Positions 51,814 to 60,600 of a stretch of DNA of 64,000 bases are shown here, piece after piece; position 1 is the first letter of the stretch; each line of letters begins with the position of its first letter. Source of the stretch: Streptomyces halobius. GTDB lineage: Bacteria > Actinomycetota > Actinomycetes > Streptomycetales > Streptomycetaceae. The translations under genes and the position numbers were made by a program. The DNA is taken from assembly GCF_023277745.1 (NCBI RefSeq), contig NZ_CP086322.1, forward strand, positions 1-64,000, given 5' to 3'. Under the pieces are notes generated by a model. The model did no database searches. It saw only the letters and a list, made by a program, of their open reading frames with translations, and had not been told where the DNA came from.

Positions 51814-52173
51814 ATGTCGAAGCCTGACGAACTGCTTGTTGACGTTGCCACCCTGGTGGAGTCCGAGCACAGCAATCAGATGACTCCAACTGTGGTCGCC
51901 GGTGGTGCTGTCATCACGGGGCGGCTGGCTCCCGAAGCAGTCTGGAGGCAGCGGGTGTCGGAGGTCTTGGCGGACTCGGCCCGCCTGAGTGAATTCTCCG
52001 CCGTCTTCATCGCTCCGACGCGTGCGGAGAAGCCGCACACGCATCTGCATTTCCATGTGGCGCGGATTCTGCAGGGCACGGCGGGGATCCCGGAGACGGG
52101 CGGGATGTACCGCGTGGCGATCGATGACGTCAGTGCTTGGACCATGGGCGACTTCAGCTACTCCGATCACTGA
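51814..52173 (+). CDS. Small conserved protein, possibly GvpU-like
   Basis: 119 residues from ATG 51814: MSKPDELLVDVATLVESEHS, AGGAVITGRLAPEAVWRQRV, then RAEKPHTHLHFHVARILQGT. The opening (VDVATLVES…VAGGAVITGRL) recalls GvpU gas-vesicle accessory proteins, but no other gas-vesicle gene is present, so the name should be taken as tentative. A HTHLHFH cluster may bind metal. Confidence 0.5.
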   Translation: MSKPDELLVDVATLVESEHSNQMTPTVVAGGAVITGRLAPEAVWRQRVSEVLADSARLSEFSAVFIAPTRAEKPHTHLHFHVARILQGTAGIPETGGMYRVAIDDVSAWTMGDFSYSDH

Positions 52174-52283
52174 CCGAACCGCTGCGCGCTGAGGAGCCTC
52201 TCGGCACGCGGTGAGGGTCCGACCGGCGCCTGCCGGTCGGACCCTCACTGTTGTTTTGGTGGCGGCTCGCTCCTGCCGGTCGG

Positions 52284-52595
52284 TCAGACGGCGGCAGGGG
52301 CGCCGAGCATCGCGGAAGCCTTTTGGAATGGGCTGAGGGCGCGTTCAGGCGCGGCGGTGTGGGGAAAATCGGGGCAGGTGAAGCCGAGTTGGGTCATGGC
52401 CCGGAGGATTTCGCCGGTGCTGAAATCGCGGCGGTCCTGGCGTGTGATGACTTGCCCGACCTGCTTGACGGGATAGGTGCGGCGTCCGATGATCACGGAC
52501 TCGCCGATGACCTGTTCGGGCTTGACGCCCTTCATGGATTCCAGAACGCCGCTCTTGGTGAGGTCGAACGGGAAACGGGCGATGACACAGCGCAT
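52284..52595 (-). CDS. SCO5918-family protein
   Basis: 103 residues from ATG 52595: MRCVIARFPFDLTKSGVLES, PVKQVGQVITRQDRRDFSTG, LRAMTQLGFTCPDFPHTA. This matches the small Streptomyces family named after SCO5918 (recalled, not checked), found beside a DEAD-box helicase and a cold-shock gene, as here. Function unknown. It is the last gene of a four-gene minus-strand block. Confidence 0.75.
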   Translation of the reverse strand: MRCVIARFPFDLTKSGVLESMKGVKPEQVIGESVIIGRRTYPVKQVGQVITRQDRRDFSTGEILRAMTQLGFTCPDFPHTAAPERALSPFQKASAMLGAPAAV

Positions 52596-52644
52596 GATGC
52601 CTCACAGGAAGAAGAAGGGGATGGTTCTGCCTCGGTGAGGCGGT

Positions 52645-53049
52645 TCAGTGGGCGAGGGCGAGGACGCCCAGAGCGCTGCCCTGCTCGTCGACGACCGGCG
52701 GGGCACCGAGCCGGCGGCCGCGCATTGCGTGCTGGGCTTCGGCGATCGTGATCACGGGTGAGGTGAACGGCCCGCGGTTGTCGAGCATGTCGCGTAGCTG
52801 GACCCGGTCCGTGTACGCGGAGCTGTCACGGACGGCGGTGAGCTGGGCCTGGGTGACCCGTCCGGTGCACAGGTCGTCGTTGTCGCACACGACCAGGTGC
52901 TCGGTGCGGGCACTGTCCATAACGGACAGGGCCACCTCGATGGTCATGTCGTCGCAGACCTGCGGTCCGGCCGAATCCATGGTGTCGGCCACCGTCCTGT
53001 GCACGGGGGCGGCACTCTCCGAGCGGGGTTGCATCTGAGCCAGCGTCAA
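52645..53049 (-). CDS. CBS-domain protein
   Basis: 134 residues from TTG 53049, chosen because AGGAGG lies 6 bases upstream; ATG 53088 in the same frame has no such site. Two CBS repeats: RTVADTMDSAGPQVCDDMTI to HLVVCDNDDLCTGRVTQAQL, and SPVITIAEAQHAMRGRRLGA to PPVVDEQGSALGVLALAH. CBS pairs bind adenosyl nucleotides. It sits just after the DEAD-box helicase and may sense energy state in the cold-stress block. Confidence 0.78.
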   Translation of the reverse strand: MTLAQMQPRSESAAPVHRTVADTMDSAGPQVCDDMTIEVALSVMDSARTEHLVVCDNDDLCTGRVTQAQLTAVRDSSAYTDRVQLRDMLDNRGPFTSPVITIAEAQHAMRGRRLGAPPVVDEQGSALGVLALAH

Positions 53050-53094
53050 AATGTGCCTCCTGCAGAGACGGATCAGCTTCCTGATCATGAAAGG

Positions 53095-54612
53095 TCAGGC
53101 CGCCGCGTCGAAGGTGGACTGCCGCACGGTTACGCGCCGGGCAGCCGAAGCGGGGCTGCGTCGGCCGCGGGAGGCCGCGCTGCGGCTGCGCTGACGCCGC
53201 TCGGCCACCGGCGCGGTGATCGTCACGGGGATGCCGGAGGGGGCCTGGGCGCCGGTGATCCGGCTGAGTGCTTCTTCGCCGGAGCGGACCTGGCTGGTCT
53301 GGGGGACGATGCCGGCAGCTGCCATGAGGCGGTTCATGTCGCGGCGCTGGCCCGGGGTCACCAGGGTGACGACACTGCCGGACTCGCCGGCCCGCGCGGT
53401 GCGGCCGCCGCGGTGGAGGTAGTCCTTGTGGTCGGTCGGCGGGTCGACGTTGACGACAAGGTCGAGGTTGTCGACGTGGATACCGCGCGCCGCGACGTTC
53501 GTCGCGACGAGCACGGTGACGTGCCCGGTCTTGAACTGGGACAGGGTCCGCGTGCGCTGCGGCTGCGACTTCCCGCCGTGCAGGGCGGCGGCCCGCACCC
53601 CGCTGTTCAGCAGGTCCTGCGTCAGCCGGTCAACGGCGTACTTGGTGTCCAGGAACATGATCACCCGGCCGTCGCGGGCCGCGATCTCAGTCGTCGTCCG
53701 GTGCTTGTCGGCGCCGTGGACGTGCAGAACGTGGTGCTCCATCGCGGTGACCGCACCTGCGGACGGATCGACGGAGTGGACGACCGGGTCGGTGAGGTAG
53801 CGGCGGACCAGGAGGTCGACGTTGCGGTCGAGGGTGGCGGAGAACAGCATCCGCTGGCCCTCGGGGCGGACTTGGTCCAAGAGCGCGGTGACCTGGGGCA
53901 TGAAGCCCATATCGGCCATCTGGTCGGCCTCGTCCAGGACGGTGATCGCGACCTGGTGCAGTCGGCAGTCACCCCGGTCGATGAGGTCCTTGAGGCGACC
54001 CGGCGTCGCGACGACAACCTCGGCACCACCGCGTAGTGCACTGACCTGCCTGCCGATCGACATCCCGCCGACGACGGTGGCCAGGCGCAGCTTCACCGAG
54101 CGAGCGTAGGGGGTAAGAGCGTCGGTCACCTGCTGTGCCAGCTCACGCGTCGGCACAAGGATCAGGGCCAGCGGCTGGCAGGGCTCGGCACGCTGTCCGG
54201 CCGTGCGGGCCAACAGGGCCAGGCCGAAGGCGAGGGTCTTGCCCGAGCCGGTGCGCCCGCGCCCGAGGACGTCGCGGCCCGCGAGGGTGTTCGGCAGGGT
54301 CGCGCCCTGGATCGGGAACGGGATGCGCATGCCTTGCGCGGTGAGCGAGGCCAGCAGCCGCTCGGGCATGTCGAGGTCGGCGAACGCCTCGACGGCAGGC
54401 AGCGCGGGAGTGATCGTCTTCGGCAGGGCGAACTCGCCCGAGGCCGCCGCGGGCCGCCGACCGTGGTTGCCCGGGCTCGGCCTTCCGGAACGGCTCGGGG
54501 CGGGCGAGCCGAAGCCGCTGCCCCGGTGCGAACCGGCGCCGGAGCCAAAAGCGGGACCGCTGATACGGCTGCGGGTGCGGGAAGAGCGGTTGTTCGTACG
54601 TGAGGGGTTCAT
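53095..54612 (-). CDS. DEAD-box RNA helicase
   Basis: 505 residues from ATG 54612. A low-complexity Arg/Gly/Ser N-terminus is followed by the complete motif set: Q motif (PFPIQGATLPN), I GRGRTGSGKT, Ia PTRELAQQ, II VLDEADQM, III FSATLD, V VATNVAARGIHVDN, VI HRGGRTARAG. The C-terminus is basic (RRQRSRSAASRGRR), suitable for RNA binding. Enzymes of this group unwind RNA at low temperature. It lies 322 bases downstream of a cold-shock protein gene. A perfect hairpin covers its ribosome-binding site. Confidence 0.9.
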   Translation of the reverse strand: MNPSRTNNRSSRTRSRISGPAFGSGAGSHRGSGFGSPAPSRSGRPSPGNHGRRPAAASGEFALPKTITPALPAVEAFADLDMPERLLASLTAQGMRIPFPIQGATLPNTLAGRDVLGRGRTGSGKTLAFGLALLARTAGQRAEPCQPLALILVPTRELAQQVTDALTPYARSVKLRLATVVGGMSIGRQVSALRGGAEVVVATPGRLKDLIDRGDCRLHQVAITVLDEADQMADMGFMPQVTALLDQVRPEGQRMLFSATLDRNVDLLVRRYLTDPVVHSVDPSAGAVTAMEHHVLHVHGADKHRTTTEIAARDGRVIMFLDTKYAVDRLTQDLLNSGVRAAALHGGKSQPQRTRTLSQFKTGHVTVLVATNVAARGIHVDNLDLVVNVDPPTDHKDYLHRGGRTARAGESGSVVTLVTPGQRRDMNRLMAAAGIVPQTSQVRSGEEALSRITGAQAPSGIPVTITAPVAERRQRSRSAASRGRRSPASAARRVTVRQSTFDAAA

Positions 54613-54620
54613 TCAGAACC

Positions 54621-54647
54621 TTCCTTGATACGGCACGTATCAAGGAA
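54621..54647 (-). promoter_or_regulatory. 11-bp hairpin sequestering the DEAD-box ribosome-binding site
   Basis: TTCCTTGATAC (54621-54631) and GTATCAAGGAA (54637-54647) are perfectly complementary around ggcac. On the mRNA strand the 3' arm contains AAGGAA, continuing into GG, the only Shine-Dalgarno-like stretch before ATG 54612. In the folded form the site is paired, so translation would depend on melting or helper factors. Confidence 0.6.
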
Positions 54648-54934
54648 TTCTCGCAGCAGAAGAACAGTGCGGGGAATCACAAGAACGGGCCGAACGAAAT
54701 GCGAAAGCAGATTTGGTGTACGGTGAATCCGGTGCAAGTGCAGGCGATGAAATGGGTGACATCATGCGGGCGTGAAGTCCCGGACGTCTACGGTGCAGCT
54801 CTAAAGAGGTCCGCATTCTTCGAGAGGGATCCGCGGACGGCGTTGCTCCACAAGGGGAAGCTCGGGGAATGTCCGTAGCTGGGGGTCCGCACCCCGAGAA
54901 ATGCAGGCCCCAGCCTACGAAGTGTGCGTCAGCG
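54648..54934. other. Leader region of the DEAD-box gene
   Basis: No gene supported. Frames on the plus strand lack coding composition. Probably holds the promoter and long leader of the helicase mRNA. Confidence 0.4.
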
Positions 54935-55138
54935 TCAGACGGGGACGATGTTCTCGGCCGTTGGGCCCTTCTGGCCCGGTGCGATGTCGAAGGTGACCTT
55001 CTGGCCTTCGAGGAGCTCACGGAAGCCCTCGGCGGCGATGTTCGAGAAGTGGGCGAACACGTCAGCGCCGCCACCGTCCTGCTCGATGAAGCCGAACCCC
55101 TTGGCCGCGTTGAACCACTTCACAGTGCCAGACGCCAT
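54935..55138 (-). CDS. Cold-shock protein
   Basis: 67 residues from ATG 55138 with AAGGAG 7 bases upstream. It begins [20 protein letters not shown] and has VFAHFSNI, both RNP motifs, and [13 protein letters not shown] at the end. Single-stranded nucleic-acid-binding chaperone of the CspA type. About 200 bases of leader-like sequence, with a GACCCG/CGGGTC hairpin, precede it. Confidence 0.93.
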   Translation of the reverse strand: MASGTVKWFNAAKGFGFIEQDGGGADVFAHFSNIAAEGFRELLEGQKVTFDIAPGQKGPTAENIVPV

Positions 55139-55725
55139 GACATATCTCCTTGTGGGGCAGTATGCCGGGACCCGCAATCTACGAATACCGGGTCGCCGCG
55201 ATGATGCCCCGCCCGGAAAATGACCGGAAATACAAAACGCTTTCCCGCGGCTAAAGATACCGACGAAGGCGTTGAAGCTTTTGGGAACCACGACTGCAAC
55301 TGACAGCGACAGTAGCATGCGATAGCGGACTGTGTACGGTCAATAATTCCGCTCTGTCCGTGGCAGCAAACACACTTACCGCGCGGCACGCGAAACTCTC
55401 GTCTCGCGGTCACATATATTGGTCCACCCAGAATGCAGCGTTCCAGGAAGAGCGGTCGCTGTGCACCGCTCGGAGGTCCCCAATTATTGTGGTTGGCACC
55501 GTCCTGCGACGTCGCCTCGGCCCGTATGCCGGTCCCGACACAGATCAGGGCCGCGCAGCGCTGCTGCTGCGCGGCCCTGTCACGCGTGCCCCAGATCCCA
55601 GCACCATCGCCTGAAGGCCGACGCCCGGCGTTCGTGCGAACCAGTCGGACAGCAGGTCCTGCCCGGGGCAGCTGTACGCTCCGAGCGCGGGCAGGAAGGT
55701 CAGGCGGGCGCGGGCACTCACCACA
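55139..55725. other. Leader and upstream region of the cold-shock gene
   Basis: The first 200 bases are probably the untranslated leader, with a GACCCG/CGGGTC hairpin. No gene is seen between 55340 and 55725; frames there are short and without recognisable product. Confidence 0.4.
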
Positions 55726-56064
55726 TCAGCCCGCGGTCGTCGGGTTCTCTGATTCGGCGACGTGGCGGTATTCGGCGTTGATGCGCTGGGCTTCTTCGAG
55801 CTGGTCTTCGAGGATGACGATGCGGCAGGCGGCCTCGATGGGGGTGCCCTGGTCGACGAGCTCCCGGGCGCGGGCAGCGATGCGCAGCTGGTAGCGGGAG
55901 TAGCGGCGGTGGCCGCCCTCGGAGCGCAGCGGGGCGATGAGGCGGGCTTCTCCGACGGCGCGGAGGAAACCTTGTGTGGTGCCGAGCATTTCGGCGGCCC
56001 GGCCCATGGTGTAGGCGGGGTAGTCGTCGTCGTCGAGACGGCCGAACGAGTCGTCTGCTGTCAT
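55726..56064 (-). CDS. MerR-type HTH regulator
   Basis: 112 residues from ATG 56064 (GTGAGGTGAA upstream). AYTMGRAAEMLGTTQGFLRA and IAPLRSEGGHRRYSRYQLRI form the MerR HTH and wing. A dimerisation helix follows (VILEDQLEEAQRINAEYRHV). No ligand domain or cysteine sensor. Its position upstream of the csp/DEAD block suggests a linked regulon, but a gap of nearly 600 bases to csp argues for separate transcription. Confidence 0.84.
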   Translation of the reverse strand: MTADDSFGRLDDDDYPAYTMGRAAEMLGTTQGFLRAVGEARLIAPLRSEGGHRRYSRYQLRIAARARELVDQGTPIEAACRIVILEDQLEEAQRINAEYRHVAESENPTTAG

Positions 56065-56091
56065 TTCACCTCACTGTGTGGAACGCGTGGA

Positions 56092-56123
56092 GGGGCCCGG
56101 GTGCCGTATGGCACCCGGGCCCC
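56092..56123. terminator. 14-bp perfect hairpin upstream of the MerR gene
   Basis: GGGGCCCGGGTGCC (56092-56105), loop gtat, and the exact reverse complement at 56110-56123. It lies in the MerR leader on the minus strand and just before a Cys-rich micro-ORF on the plus strand. It could act as an attenuator for either. Confidence 0.6.
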
Positions 56124-56140
56124 GAAGGAACTACTACACC

Positions 56141-56209
56141 ATGACCTACTGCTGGTTCTGCTCTCCTGCGTACTGCTGGTGGTGCAAACTGCTGCGTGGC
56201 CTGCGGTAG
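56141..56209 (+). CDS. Putative 22-residue Cys/Trp-rich micro-ORF
   Basis: ATG 56141 to TAG 56207, with GAAGGA 11 bases upstream. It begins MTYCWFCSPAYCWWC and ends KLLRGLR: four Cys, three Trp and two Tyr in 15 residues. Short ORFs arise by chance easily, so coding status is unproven, but the composition is striking. Downstream DNA repeats TACTGC/AACTGC words and encodes NCTCGYCYCVNCGTAHGGP in another frame. Confidence 0.3.
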   Translation: MTYCWFCSPAYCWWCKLLRGLR

Positions 56210-56902
56210 CGCCACTCTTCGACAGCCAGGCCCGTTGCCCGTCCTGCGTCTGCTCTGGCTTAGAACCCCACTGCCGAACTCCCGGTGCGCGCGCCCGCAG
56301 CCGACGCCTTCACCGAGGTGCTGCTCACTTACTTCACTGCTGGGTACTGCGAACTGCACTTGCGGGTACTGCTACTGCGTGAACTGCGGTACTGCTCACG
56401 GCGGCCCCTGATCACTGCGGGCCACCCGGTCCGGTCGTCAGTCCCGTCGCCGTCCTGCAACAACCCTGACTTCGAAACTCCACCACCGCACCGTCCTGCG
56501 AACTGCAACTGCGGTTACTGCTGCCCGGCAGTTCATCTCTGCCGGGCCCTGCTGCCTCTCTTGGCTACGAGAGAAACCATAACCACACCACGATCCAATG
56601 TCTACTCCGACCGACATAGATTTCCATGAGCCATGCGGAGAGATAGTCGGCCTCGACCACTGAACAGGTGCGCGGCGGTCCCGCTCCAGCCAGGTGTCGA
56701 CAAACGACGGCACCACCGCCGTCTGCCCACACTCGAAACCGTGATGACGAACCTCCAGGTCGACGCTTTCGAAGGCAGGCTCTCTCAGGCGTCCGGGGTG
56801 GTCATGCGGGGGAGGTCCCACGCTTCCGGGCCTCCCTCTTGCCACTCGATGAGATCAGGATCCCCTCGGTTGAAGGGGCGGTTGCGGCTCCCCGCCGCCG
56901 GC
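56210..56902. other. TACTGC-rich region without a confirmed gene
   Basis: Between 56330 and 56400 the sequence is dense in TACTGC, AACTGC and ACTGCG words. Plus-strand frames give NCTCGYCYCVNCGTAHGGP (ending 56411) and ANCNCGYCCP near 56500, both Cys-rich, but neither has a clear start. A 9-bp hairpin is at 56523-56547. The rest to 56902 has no supported gene. Confidence 0.35.
56523..56547. terminator. 9-bp hairpin
   Basis: GCCCGGCAG (56523-56531), 7-base loop, CTGCCGGGC (56539-56547), followed on the plus strand by cctgctgcctctcttgg. It would end transcripts from the Cys-rich region. Confidence 0.5.
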
Positions 56903-57560
56903 TCAGCTCTGGTGCGCGAGGAAGACGCGGGCGCGCTCATCGAGTTCGGTGGCGCAACGTACGCCGCGGGCCCTGTAGGGGCGCAGGTCGGATCGCAAGG
57001 AGCGGATGGCCTTGAGGGTGCGGGTGGACTTCACCCCGGCCATGGTGTCGATGCCCCGGTCCCAGGTGGTGCACGCCTGCTGGATGCTGCCCTGCTTGGC
57101 CTGCTGCTCGGCCTGTGCCACCAGATCGAGCGCGATGATCCGCGCGTACGTCGCCCCGGGACGGCTGGCCGCCGCGATCGCGTACTGTCGGGCGGTGTTG
57201 CGGCGGTCGCCGACGGTCTCGAAAACCTTGGCCGTACGGGAGTGGACGGTGGCCGCCGGCGGGCCCCACACCCGAAATGGCACGCCGACTTCGTCGCCGG
57301 CGGTGTGGGCGCGGTCGATATCGGCGAGGGCGCGTCGACACTGTCCGGTCTTGGCGAGCGCGTGCGCGTGCGTGATGGCGAACAGCGCCTCATGGCCGAA
57401 GTGGACTTGGGCGGTGATCTCGGCGAGGGCGTCAGGCCCGTCTGCGCCCACGGGGCCGTGGAATGCGGCGAGGGCGGCCACTTGGCGAGCGATCCGCCGA
57501 CGGAGCCCGCTGGTTCTTGCCGTTCATGTACGAGCTGCCGAAGTCCCGTTGGCCGCGGCG
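56903..57560 (-). pseudogene. TPR C-terminal part of an XRE-type regulator
   Basis: The minus-strand frame ending at 56903 reads RQVAALAAFHGPVGADGPDA, then TPR-like helices (ALFAITHAHALAKTGQCRRA, RRNTARQYAIAAASRPGATY, AIRSLRSDLRPYRARGVRC). This matches the C-terminal half of the Streptomyces HTH/TPR regulators. Upstream of 57480 the sense moves between frames (SGLRRRIA, then GSSYMNGKNQRA) and the HTH is missing. Truncated and disrupted. Confidence 0.6.
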
Positions 57561-57617
57561 GGTTCCGGCCTGCCGTGTGCACCCGAGCACGGCTGGCCCA
57601 GGCCAGGTGGGCGAGAT

Positions 57618-58079
57618 TCACCACGGCGGAACCGTCGAACAGGCCTCCGCCGGGGGGAATGCATTCGTTGATTTCCACCGGGACGCCGGTATCGGCCTCG
57701 AAAGCTCGAATCGCACGTAGGGCCAGTAGTCGGGCATGACCACCGTGTAGCCGAGACGGAGTGGTGTGGGCTCCTGAACGAGCGCGTTCTGCAGCTTGGG
57801 CAGGAGAGCCCGCAGGTTTCCCACCAGCGCCTCCCCCGTCGTCGTCAACTCGACGCGGCTCGCCCCCCGCACGAAGATCCGGTATCCGAGGCGCTCTTTG
57901 AGCCTCCCGATGGACCGGCTCAGCGCCGACTGCGTGAGGCCGAGATTCTCCGCAGCCCGGGTAAAGGTATCGGCGTCATGCAAGGCGATGACATGTGTGA
58001 GCTGGTCGATGTCGATAGCCGTAACTGTGCTGAACTCCCCCTTGTGGATGGCGGTGATCTCTTGAACCTCGCGAATCAA
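57618..58079 (-). pseudogene. LysR-family regulator, truncated after the HTH
   Basis: From TTG 58079: IDIDQLTHVIALHDADTFTR and LTQSALSRSIGRLKERLGYR form a complete LysR HTH, followed by PLRLGYTVVMPDYWPYVR. There a frameshift occurs: AIRAFEADTGVPVEINEC continues in another frame, and then the sequence merges with the regulator remnant downstream. The effector domain is lost, so inactive or dominant-negative at best. Its TTG overlaps the MFS stop. Confidence 0.65.
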
Positions 58080-58091
58080 CCTCGCGAATCA
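58066..58091. repeat. 13-bp perfect tandem duplication at the MFS/LysR junction
   Basis: ACCTCGCGAATCA occurs twice in succession (58066-58078 and 58079-58091). It covers the MFS stop and the start of the LysR remnant. A 13-base insertion shifts frame, so it created the present MFS stop. Confidence 0.8.
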
Positions 58092-59308
58092 ACCCGGGAA
58101 CGGACCTGGTCGGCGCCCCAGATGACCACCGCGAGAAGGGAAACGAGAGCGCCCAGGATGCACACACCACCCCAGCCGTAGGTGACGCGGACGGTCGAGG
58201 TGCTTGCGGAGCCGAAGGTGCCACCAAGGAAGTAGAAGGTCATGTAGGCGGAGTTGAGACGGTTTCGCGCTTCGGGCTTGATCGCGAACACGATGTTCTG
58301 ATTGCTGAGGTGTATCGCCTGCACCGCCAGATCCAGAACGATGACACCGACCAGCAGGGCGATCAGGCTGGTTTTGCCCAGCGCCATCGGAATCCATGAC
58401 AGCGCCAGCAGCACGGTGCCGAAACCGCCGACCTGGTGCACGTAGCCTTTGTCGGCCAGCCGGCCTCCCGAGATCGCCATCAGCGCACCGGCGGCCCCGA
58501 CGAACCCGAAGAGACCGATGGCCGCCTCGTCCCAGTTGTAGGGGTCGGAGGCCAGCATGAAGCCGAGCGCGGTCCACAGGACGCCGAACGCGGCGAAGGC
58601 AAGGAAACCGAGGTAGCAGCGGATGCGCAGGACCGGTTCGGTGCGCAGCAGGGAGGCGACCGAGCGCAGGAGGGCGGGGTAGCTCAGGCCGGCGGGAGTG
58701 CGCAGCGAGGGCAGTGCGAACCACAACGCCACCGCCATGATGGCCATGAGGATCGAGTTCACCCAGTACACGGTGCGCCAGGTGCCCGCCTCTGCCAGCA
58801 GCCCGGCCGCAGTGCGGGAGAGGAGGATGCCCAGCAGGAGGCCGGACATCACGGTGCCCACCGCTTTGCCCTTCGCCTCAGGGGCGGCCAGGGTGGCGGC
58901 GTACGGCACGACAACCTGCGCGGCGACGGAGAACAGTCCGGTCAACGCGGTGCCGGCCAGCAGCATCACGCCGTTCTGCGATACGGCGGTGACGGCCAGC
59001 AGGAGCGCGGACAGCGCGGTCAGGGAGACCGCGAGCTTCCGCCGCTCCAGCAGGTCACCGAGCGGAACGAGAAAGACCAGCCCGACTGCGTAGCCGGCCT
59101 GCGCCGCGGTGACCACCAGGGCGGCCAGCGTGGGGCCGAGGCCCAGGTCGGTACGGATGGCATCCACCAGCGGCTGGGCGAAGTAGTTGCCCGCGACGGC
59201 CAGACCACAGGCAATGGCCATCAGGATGAGTGTGGAACGCGCGATCCTGCCCGAGGCCTGGGGGGTGTGGGAGGTTGGTGTCCGTGGTGCGGACGTTGCT
59301 GTTGTCAT
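58076..59308 (-). CDS. MFS transporter (12-TM, drug-efflux type)
   Basis: 410 residues from ATG 59308. About twelve membrane helices are visible, the first being IARSTLILMAIACGLAVAGN and the last near VCILGALVSLLAVVIWGADQ. The loop motif VPLGDLLERRKL between helices 2 and 3 is the MFS signature. GLLLGILLSRTAAGLL is motif-C-like, as in drug-proton antiporters. Divergent from an intact LysR gene, which probably controls it. The C-terminus was altered by the 13-bp duplication, but all helices are present. Confidence 0.85.
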   Translation of the reverse strand: MTTATSAPRTPTSHTPQASGRIARSTLILMAIACGLAVAGNYFAQPLVDAIRTDLGLGPTLAALVVTAAQAGYAVGLVFLVPLGDLLERRKLAVSLTALSALLLAVTAVSQNGVMLLAGTALTGLFSVAAQVVVPYAATLAAPEAKGKAVGTVMSGLLLGILLSRTAAGLLAEAGTWRTVYWVNSILMAIMAVALWFALPSLRTPAGLSYPALLRSVASLLRTEPVLRIRCYLGFLAFAAFGVLWTALGFMLASDPYNWDEAAIGLFGFVGAAGALMAISGGRLADKGYVHQVGGFGTVLLALSWIPMALGKTSLIALLVGVIVLDLAVQAIHLSNQNIVFAIKPEARNRLNSAYMTFYFLGGTFGSASTSTVRVTYGWGGVCILGALVSLLAVVIWGADQVRSRVDSRG

Positions 59309-59333
59309 GATCAACAGGCTCTGTCGGCCACAC

Positions 59334-59361
59334 TATGCATGTCCAATACATGTTTGGCATA
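59334..59361. promoter_or_regulatory. LysR-type operator between MFS and LysR genes
   Basis: TATGC-ATGT-CCAAT-ACAT-GTTTG-GCATA: nested inverted repeats (ATGT/ACAT inside TATGC/GCATA) in the 81-base divergent promoter region. Size and symmetry suit a LysR site. Confidence 0.55.
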
Positions 59362-59389
59362 ACTTTCATCGCCCAGCATGATAGTGATC

Positions 59390-60286
59390 ATGGAGTTGCA
59401 TCAGCTTCGATACGCCCTTGCCGTTGCCGAGGAAGGGAGCTTCACCCGAGCTGCCGCCAGCTGCCTGGTGGCTCAACCCGCGCTGTCCCAGCAGATCGGC
59501 CGTCTGGAGAAAGACCTGGGGGCCAGGCTGTTCGACCGCAGCGTGCGCCCCACTCGACTGACGGCAGCCGGCGAAGCATTCGTACCGCAGGCCCGCGTCC
59601 TGCTCGCCGGTGCCGAAAGACTGCGCACCCACGTGGAGGCGGCCGTCGGGGAGATCCGTGGTCCCCTCCACCTGGGCGCCATCTCCACCCTCGCTGCCGT
59701 CAACCTGCCCGCCATCCTGCGCGGCTACCGCACCCAGTACCCGCACGTCCACGTCAGCCTCCGCATGGGAATGAGCGAAGAGCTCCTGGAAAGCGTCCGA
59801 CAAGGCACCCTGCACGCCGCGTTCGTGGGCACCGTCCCCACCGCCCGCCTGGACGGAGTCCAGCAGTGCGAACTGGCGCAGGAGGAACTCGTCGCCGTCA
59901 CCGCACCAGGCCATCGGCTCGGCACGGACATCCCCGAGGGCGGCCGGGCGGAGTTGGCGCAGATCGCCCGGGAACCCGGAGTGGACTTCACCAGGGGCAC
60001 CGGAGCCCGGCTTCAGTCCGACACGGCCTTCAACGCCCAAGGACTGGACCGTGAAGTGATCTTCGAGGTCTCCACGGCCGAGTTCCTCGCCCAACTCGTC
60101 GCCGAGGGCTTGGGCGTCGGCATGCTTCCCGAAAGTGTTGCGCACACCTTTCCCGGGTTGCGAGTCATTCGTCTCCACGCTCCCCCGATGCGGGTGGAGT
60201 CGCTGGTATGGCCCCTGGGCCACTGCACCCCGGCGACCGAAGCCTTTATCGAGGTCGTCACCCCCGGCGATATCGCCCGTCCTTGA
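59390..60286 (+). CDS. LysR-family regulator of the adjacent MFS gene
   Basis: 298 residues from ATG 59390: MELHQLRYALAVAEEGSFTR, ALSQQIGRLEKDLGARLFDR, then the effector domain (GAISTLAAVNLPAILRGYRT, GMSEELLESVRQGTLHAAFV). Full length. In-frame ATG 59378 gives 4 more residues but fits the family less well. Divergent from the MFS gene with a shared operator. Confidence 0.88.
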   Translation: MELHQLRYALAVAEEGSFTRAAASCLVAQPALSQQIGRLEKDLGARLFDRSVRPTRLTAAGEAFVPQARVLLAGAERLRTHVEAAVGEIRGPLHLGAISTLAAVNLPAILRGYRTQYPHVHVSLRMGMSEELLESVRQGTLHAAFVGTVPTARLDGVQQCELAQEELVAVTAPGHRLGTDIPEGGRAELAQIAREPGVDFTRGTGARLQSDTAFNAQGLDREVIFEVSTAEFLAQLVAEGLGVGMLPESVAHTFPGLRVIRLHAPPMRVESLVWPLGHCTPATEAFIEVVTPGDIARP

Positions 60287-60600
60287 CCACGCCGCCGGTC
60301 GCCGTGCCACGGTCCGAGCCTGGAGAGCGCGGAGTGGGTCTCTCCCAACTGCCGGCCTGCCCGGCTGAGCTTGGACGCGAGTTGCTGCACGGACTCGGGA
60401 ATGCCAGGAGCGGGATCAAATCCGAGCGCCTCGAACTGTTCGGTGGCCGTATATGTCTGCTCCCGCTGCGATTCAGCCGAACGGATTGACCTGAGCGTGC
60501 GGGTCAGCGGGCTCGTCGGGCGAGAACTCGCCTTCGATGGGGAACGCGACCGTGCCCGCGACCTCCGCCAGCAGTGTCTGATGGATGTCGAGGTCCTCGG
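60287..60600. other. Gene-free stretch
   Basis: No supported gene on the plus strand. On the minus strand, after the IS3 remnant, a frame reads TATEQFEALGFDPAPGIPES with coding-like composition, but it has no start and no known relative. Confidence 0.35.
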
